A stretch of DNA of 64,000 bases, from NCBI GenBank assembly GCA_032622095.1, contig CP136063.1, forward strand, positions 34,038,987 to 34,102,986. The letters are read 5' to 3'. The stretch's first letter is position 1; every line of letters starts with the position of its first letter. The position numbers and the translations under genes are program-made. This DNA comes from Siphonodentalium dalli (lineage: Eukaryota; Mollusca; Scaphopoda; Gadilida; Siphonodentaliidae). Under the pieces are notes generated by a model, which ran no database searches, was not told the origin of the DNA, and saw nothing but the letters and a program-made list of their open reading frames with translations. Positions 59,051-64,000 of the stretch are shown here, piece after piece.

Positions 59051-59164
59051 GTTGCTATAAACAGGGTTAATTAGTTTCATCTGCCGTGATATGGCCTGGT
59101 GGCTAAAACGAAATTAAACCTTCAATCAGTCAATAATTATTTTCAATATCATTTCTATCTTTCA

Positions 59165-59866
59165 GCTTAACGGACGCTTTCTTCACGGGCAATATAACTG
59201 GATAAAGGAATCCTTCGTGGGTCTCGATTGTGGATCGGAAATGGGCGATGCTGATTTCTCGACTTCGTATTCACGATTCTACCAACAGAGCCGGTAAATC
59301 TAGAGAACACACTTCCATGGTTTGCATCTCGCCTGTCTGGCAATATGACAACTTGTATCGACGTTAGAGACAAGTAGAGCCCTCGGATCGAAAAAAAATC
59401 GTCTTCTATAACGGAAGCATTGGACCAAGAGTTAACAATGCATTACATACATATATTCATGATGGTATTGCCGATGTGTTACCGTGGAATATAGATTTTC
59501 ATTTCCGAAAGTGTCGTAGATGTACTAACATGACTTATACGAATGAGTTACTCCACCATGAACAGAACGGTGCTTTAAATGGCTGCCTGTATCGGTATAG
59601 ATGTCGCAGCGAGTTTCTGGTTGTCACGTATTTGGATGAAATCATCGTTCCAAAGAATACAAATTGGGCTGGACTTAGTAAAAACTTATCAAACAATGTC
59701 TTAAAATATCAGATAGAACCTTTCCAAAAGATGGTTAGAGAGGAATACATAATCCCACATGACATTCGATCCAAGAGTATCATCAGACCAGAAGAAGTCA
59801 ATTTGATGGGTATTCATCAAGTGTTTTCCAAATCATGCTTTCTGTATTGTTTGACATCAAAATAAA
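59165..59866 (+). pseudogene. unknown-family gene relic in block C
   Basis: Counterpart of 48660-49378, with the same stop after AFFTCNITG. The open part 59476-59866 ends FLYCLTSK. Substitutions against B are few (for example CRRCTNMTYTNELLHHEQNG). No intact copy is present in the window. Confidence 0.55.
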
Positions 59867-60596
59867 TGTAACTGTGAACAGACTGATAGCTGAATGAGGT
59901 GCTGGTATAAGTGTGATCGATGAACGTGACTTTAATAACATGTCTTCACAACCAATTCTTAAGAAATCAGAAACTAATTTATTCCCGTATGGATCAACAC
60001 TATCCATGAGTACAATTTATTTATGGCTAAACTGAAATAGGATGACTGAGAACTTTCAGACATTTTTCACGTTGTCTTCTGGACGTGTGGTTCACTCCTA
60101 TGATGTGACTCAACAATCAAGCTCGGACTGATAACATTTGCTCAAAACGTTAACTCCATATCAACTTATTGTATAGACACTAACATATGTTCCCCCGCAC
60201 ATGAGTGTGAACATATATCCACTGGAGTTGGACAATTAAAGGACCACAAAGTGTAATTACAACAAATATGCTAATTGACATGTTTTACGTTAAAATACAT
60301 TTGAATCATAAATAGCTTTAAAAGCCTTAGTTCATTTGTGACTTAACAGGTTAGGCTCGATTCGTGTGTTTTAGATTGGTCGAAAATGGTATTACTCATA
60401 ATTTACAAGCCCACATCATGACATTTGAAAAATAATTTTAGAGTATAGATGAAGTTAGTAGATGTGTGCATTATCAACTGATCATTCAATCATGTATCAC
60501 AATTACATCTGTGTTTTCATTTAACTTTTATAGATATACTAGTACACACATGCATTAAATTGATCTCTTAAGAGTTTTTTTTTTAGGCAAAATTAT

Positions 60597-60905
60597 ATGC
60601 TAATAAAAAAGTGCATGGTAGATAATATGGAGAAACCTTATGAAGGCAGTATCATAAACCATTTGTGCATATTTTTTCGTATTAGTATGTACTCATATCT
60701 GTCTTTTTATGAGCAAATCGTGGAGCAAATTGTTCAAGATAACATCAATGGTACACATTTAACACAAATATGGATCAATATCGTGAATAAAGGTCAAGTA
60801 ATGCACACAATGTCCCAAATTTGTATGCAACTTCGCCGTCGTGTTATAGTGAACAGATCTATTGTTTCACCAACAGATTATCAACTAACATTCAGCAGAA
60901 AATAA
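60597..60905 (+). other. conserved open frame in block tail, not assigned
   Basis: 102 aa in C, and shorter in A (44241-44480) and B (50161-50400): DNINGTHLTQ then INIVNKGQVMHTMSQICMQL. Conservation reflects recent duplication and does not show coding function. Confidence 0.25.
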
Positions 60906-61810
60906 CAGACATGTCTGTTTGTAACCGATTATTCAGAATAAATGTGCTTAAATGTACAATGTTGAAAATAAAAAATCATGGCATCTTCGATATACATACA
61001 TAATGTATATCAGAATATTGGTCCTCGGGGAGGAACAATCAACTCCTATAGCAGTGCATCTATATCTATATTTGCGAGTGTCTCTTTATCTGTCTGTGTT
61101 ATGTAAACACTAGCAGGGGACCGATCACAGGGCTACAGATGGGTCTATCATGAGTCATTGTTTACACGGAACCGGTCCAGGTTAAACACCAATAAAGTGA
61201 CGACCTGGGAGTCGAGACTAGACAAATGGGAGGGGCAACAAAATCGATAATATTTTTTGTCGCTGATTCCACCAAATTGATATGTAATCGTCTCTGTGGT
61301 GTTGCCATTCACATCATGAGAGGGAGAGAGAGAGTGTGTCTCCAAAATCGATGAGAATATTGTTTGTCGCCAATGTCCACCAAATGTGTTTATAATAGCA
61401 GGGTTATCAGGTGTCCCCCAGGTTAAAGTGATGTGGAACACTCCGTTTGGGGGGAATTTTTATTGGCATAGAGAATACCTTGCTCTTCAGCATGGCAGTC
61501 CGTATGTCCGGATCATAACTTCAACATTATTGCATGAATCAGATTTTTATGGGATTTGGTATGTAATTGAAATTTAAGAACACTAAGGTCAAAATAGAAT
61601 TTTGTCACGGTCCGATGGTTTTTGAAGGAGTTCTGCCAAATTTGTCGATAACGAATTCGCAGTTGTTTAGATTGTCCGGATAACTTGGAGAATATTCAAC
61701 ATAATTTCGGACCACATGGACGGAGGACGGACATGACTATAACAGTCCGTAATTTTTCGGTGATCAATAACTACTACTACTACTACCATAAACGTTTTGT
61801 CAGGTAATGC

Positions 61811-63172
61811 AGGACATGCAGCTAGATAGTGACTGCATAAAAGATGACAATTAAATATATAAACGCCGTGGATTTCAGTCACTGGGTCAAAACGAGGCTT
61901 TAAATTCCCGTTCGTTATGCCCCCTCACATTGGTTGTTATTGAGATAGTTATGGTCGTAACTGTACTACTCCATTCCGTTTGTGTATTTATTAATGACAC
62001 AGCAGGTGACGTAATATGGCATCCGCTCGACGGGAAACTATGTAAACTAAGGTCAGCTCACTCAGCTGTTAAAAACTTTCCTTGAGTCTATTTTGTGTCT
62101 GTGGCGATTGAGCGAATAACTTCATATTCCATGGCGTGTGTCGGGTAGGTGCATTGGCATTTGGACGCAATAGCTTCTTTTTAGACCGTTACAACTGCCT
62201 TCTATATTTAATACGGCAGTTGTAGGGCGTACATTTATTAACGCGTACATATTGCAGTTGGATATTCGAACATATGTTTTATACCCGCCCCCACAAGGAG
62301 TATTTTGTCCGAGCTTTTATTCCTACATTTTTCGGTAATTTTTTTTAAACTTGGCACATATAATCTTTTCCATTTTCGGTCGCCATTTTGGCTGCCATCC
62401 TAGACAGAGATTATCACATTTCTTCCAAAACACTCTTGGTGCCTATTCTTGTAGATAACACCGGCCATGTTGGACGCCATCTTTCTTGTGTTTACTAAGC
62501 CAACGTTTGTTCAAGATAACATTTCCCAAAGGTATCTGTATGTCACGATGAATAACAAAGTGGTGAGTTAAATTATGGCAGGGTACTCGGCTCATTGTTC
62601 CGGCTCCAGTACTAAGTGTGCGATCGAATAAACTACCAGGAAAAGTAAATTAGTTTTCGATTTTTAGTCATATTCAGAGGGGAATCAGAACTTAATCGCA
62701 TCTGCTATATACGTTTGTTAGTCGTATATATCAAAATAATCACTTACCAGCTGATAACAAAGTGAAACGACCGATTATGTGACGTCATCAAGTAACGCTA
62801 TATCGATTCGACAATTTCATTGGGTTGCGAGCGTTTGGGGGGGTGTAAATTTCACAATAGTAAGTGATTATGTATGGGTTAAGCATGAAAATATCATATA
62901 TCTGATAGACAGATACCTATGACAGTTTTTAGTTTTGGGGCCATGTGGATATTTTAATATGCGCCCAAGATATTGTCATTTGTTGGTCAGAAAAATTTTG
63001 AAGTCGTTTTTATTCTGAAAATCTCGTAATGGTCTTAATAGGACTCATTCTCCTTTTAATATCTGTCGTCTGATTTATCGTTTAACTTAATTAACCCAAA
63101 TCAATAATAGACCATTCCTATGTCAATTTCAAGGTCTTTGTGGACCCGTTTTCACCAACATTTGATGACGTC
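61811..63172. other. no gene recognised
   Basis: CGCCATTTTGGCTGCCATCC near 62380 and GCCATGTTGGACGCCATCTT near 62465 are old repeat words. Otherwise unremarkable. Confidence 0.4.
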
Positions 63173-63360
63173 ACAAAATAAAGGATTATGTTCAGTTATA
63201 TTAGTAATAACAGCAACCGAGTCCATTGATGGAGTCAAAATAAAGGATTATGTTCAGTTATATTAGTAATAACAGCAACCGAGTCCATTGATGGAGTCAA
63301 AATAAAGGATTATGTTCAGTTATATTAGTAATAACAGCAACCGAGTCCATTGGCGCACAC
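63173..63360. repeat. 62-bp tandem repeat, three copies
   Basis: Unit AAAATAAAGGATTATGTTCA, then TTATATTAGTAATAACAGCA and ACCGAGTCCATTG. A single copy sits at 47279-47340, so the triplication is specific to this end. Confidence 0.9.
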
Positions 63361-64000
63361 TTTTAACAGTTCACATTTTGTATCTCTAACATAATCCACC
63401 ATGAAGTATACTCTTAAAATGTTGCATTGATGGGCATGGTTGCTGTGATTACTAGTATAAGTGAACAGAATCCTTAATTTGGACTCTATCAATTTTGTAT
63501 AAATTGGGTCCACAAAGACCTTAACTGACTGGGAGAATCCGTTTGGTATAGGAAGGGTTAATCGACATCCTGTTGCACGTGTGAGGTAACTTCGTCAGTC
63601 TGTCTATACTGCTATTACCTGAACATCACAAAATGTATACTATACAATTCCAATGTATTTTTGAAAAGTTCAATATGAAAATCATGGGTATGTCTTTCGT
63701 GTAAGAATACACTAACCCTAACTCTAACCCTAACTCTAGCCCTAACCCTAGCCTAGCCCCTAACCCTAACCCTAGCCATAACCCTAACCCTAACACATAT
63801 GGTGCGTGGTTTTGTGTATTCTTACATGAAGGATATACCGAATAATGCATTAAGTATAAACAGGGTTAATTAGTTTCATCTGCCGTGATATGGCCTGGTT
63901 GCTAAAACGAAATTAAACCTTCAATCAGTCAATAATTATTTTCAATATCATTTCTATCTTTCAGCTTAACGTATGCTTTCTTCACGTGCAATATAACTGG
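63361..64000 (+). repeat. duplicate of 48045-48690, start of a fourth block
   Basis: Matches block B's left flank, including the interstitial telomere-like array at 63712-63800 with the same flanking GTAAGAATACAC/GTGTATTCTTAC words. It enters the block start (TAAACAGGGTTAATTAGTTT) at about 63857 and runs off the window just after the splice acceptor. Confidence 0.88.

Larger units (their letters stand above)
59056..61810 (+). repeat. duplicated block, copy C
   Basis: Near-identical to block B from TAAACAGGGTTAATTAGTTT onwards, and extends further right (61230-61810) into the dispersed-repeat tail also seen at 9640-10060. Gene relic at 59165-59866, protease relic at 59886-60255. Confidence 0.88.

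Overview
This is an AT-rich stretch of animal nuclear DNA. Coding sequence is sparse and split by GT-AG introns, and most of the window is repeats. The mixture of CR1/L2-like LINE, Ty3/gypsy, hAT, PIF/Harbinger-like, TTAA-target MITEs and Crypton-type tyrosine recombinases, together with CCCTAA-type interstitial telomere repeats and many TACATGTA words, fits a marine invertebrate. A mollusc or other lophotrochozoan is my best guess; I cannot name the species.

Layout. At 0.4-5.1 kb, minus strand, are the last four recognisable exons of an LRR plus EF-hand gene (LRRC74-like), with a frameshift in one exon and a nonsense codon in another. The introns hold palindromic MITEs, and a minisatellite has grown out of the EF-hand exon. 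From 5.7 to 13.1 kb are TTAA MITEs, hairpins, a decayed LINE with a 60-bp minisatellite, and Harbinger-like MITEs carrying MADF-like remnants. At 13.2-14.3 kb (minus) lies the clearest host gene, an intact single-exon beta-1,3-galactosyltransferase-like enzyme (GT31). From 15.6 to 22.5 kb are several tandem arrays and a truncated tyrosine-recombinase pseudogene. From 23 to 26.5 kb are a TTAA MITE that interrupts a coding fragment and a CR1/L2-like LINE.

The most unusual region is 27.5-39.2 kb. A decayed gene of unknown family is split by a 10.8-kb insertion (28233-39031). The insertion is bounded by two 424-bp LTRs in the same orientation and by a 4-bp target duplication, and the target reading continues on the far side. 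No gag-pol is recognisable between the LTRs. Instead there is an intact five-exon tyrosine-recombinase gene (DUF3504/Crypton type, 564 aa) on the LTR-sense strand.

The last 21 kb (43-64 kb) is built from a duplicated block. Three copies (A, B, C) plus the start of a fourth each carry the same unknown-family gene relic followed by a Ty3/gypsy protease relic. Two copies carry interstitial telomere-like repeats. Between them are a 93-bp satellite interrupted by an hAT derivative that keeps only a two-exon BED finger, a TTAA MITE with an empty paralogous site beside it, nested palindromes and GC-rich TIR elements.

Nothing here forms an operon or pathway. The genes are linked by mobile-element history. 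Splice sites and exon limits were read by eye, and no database search was run.
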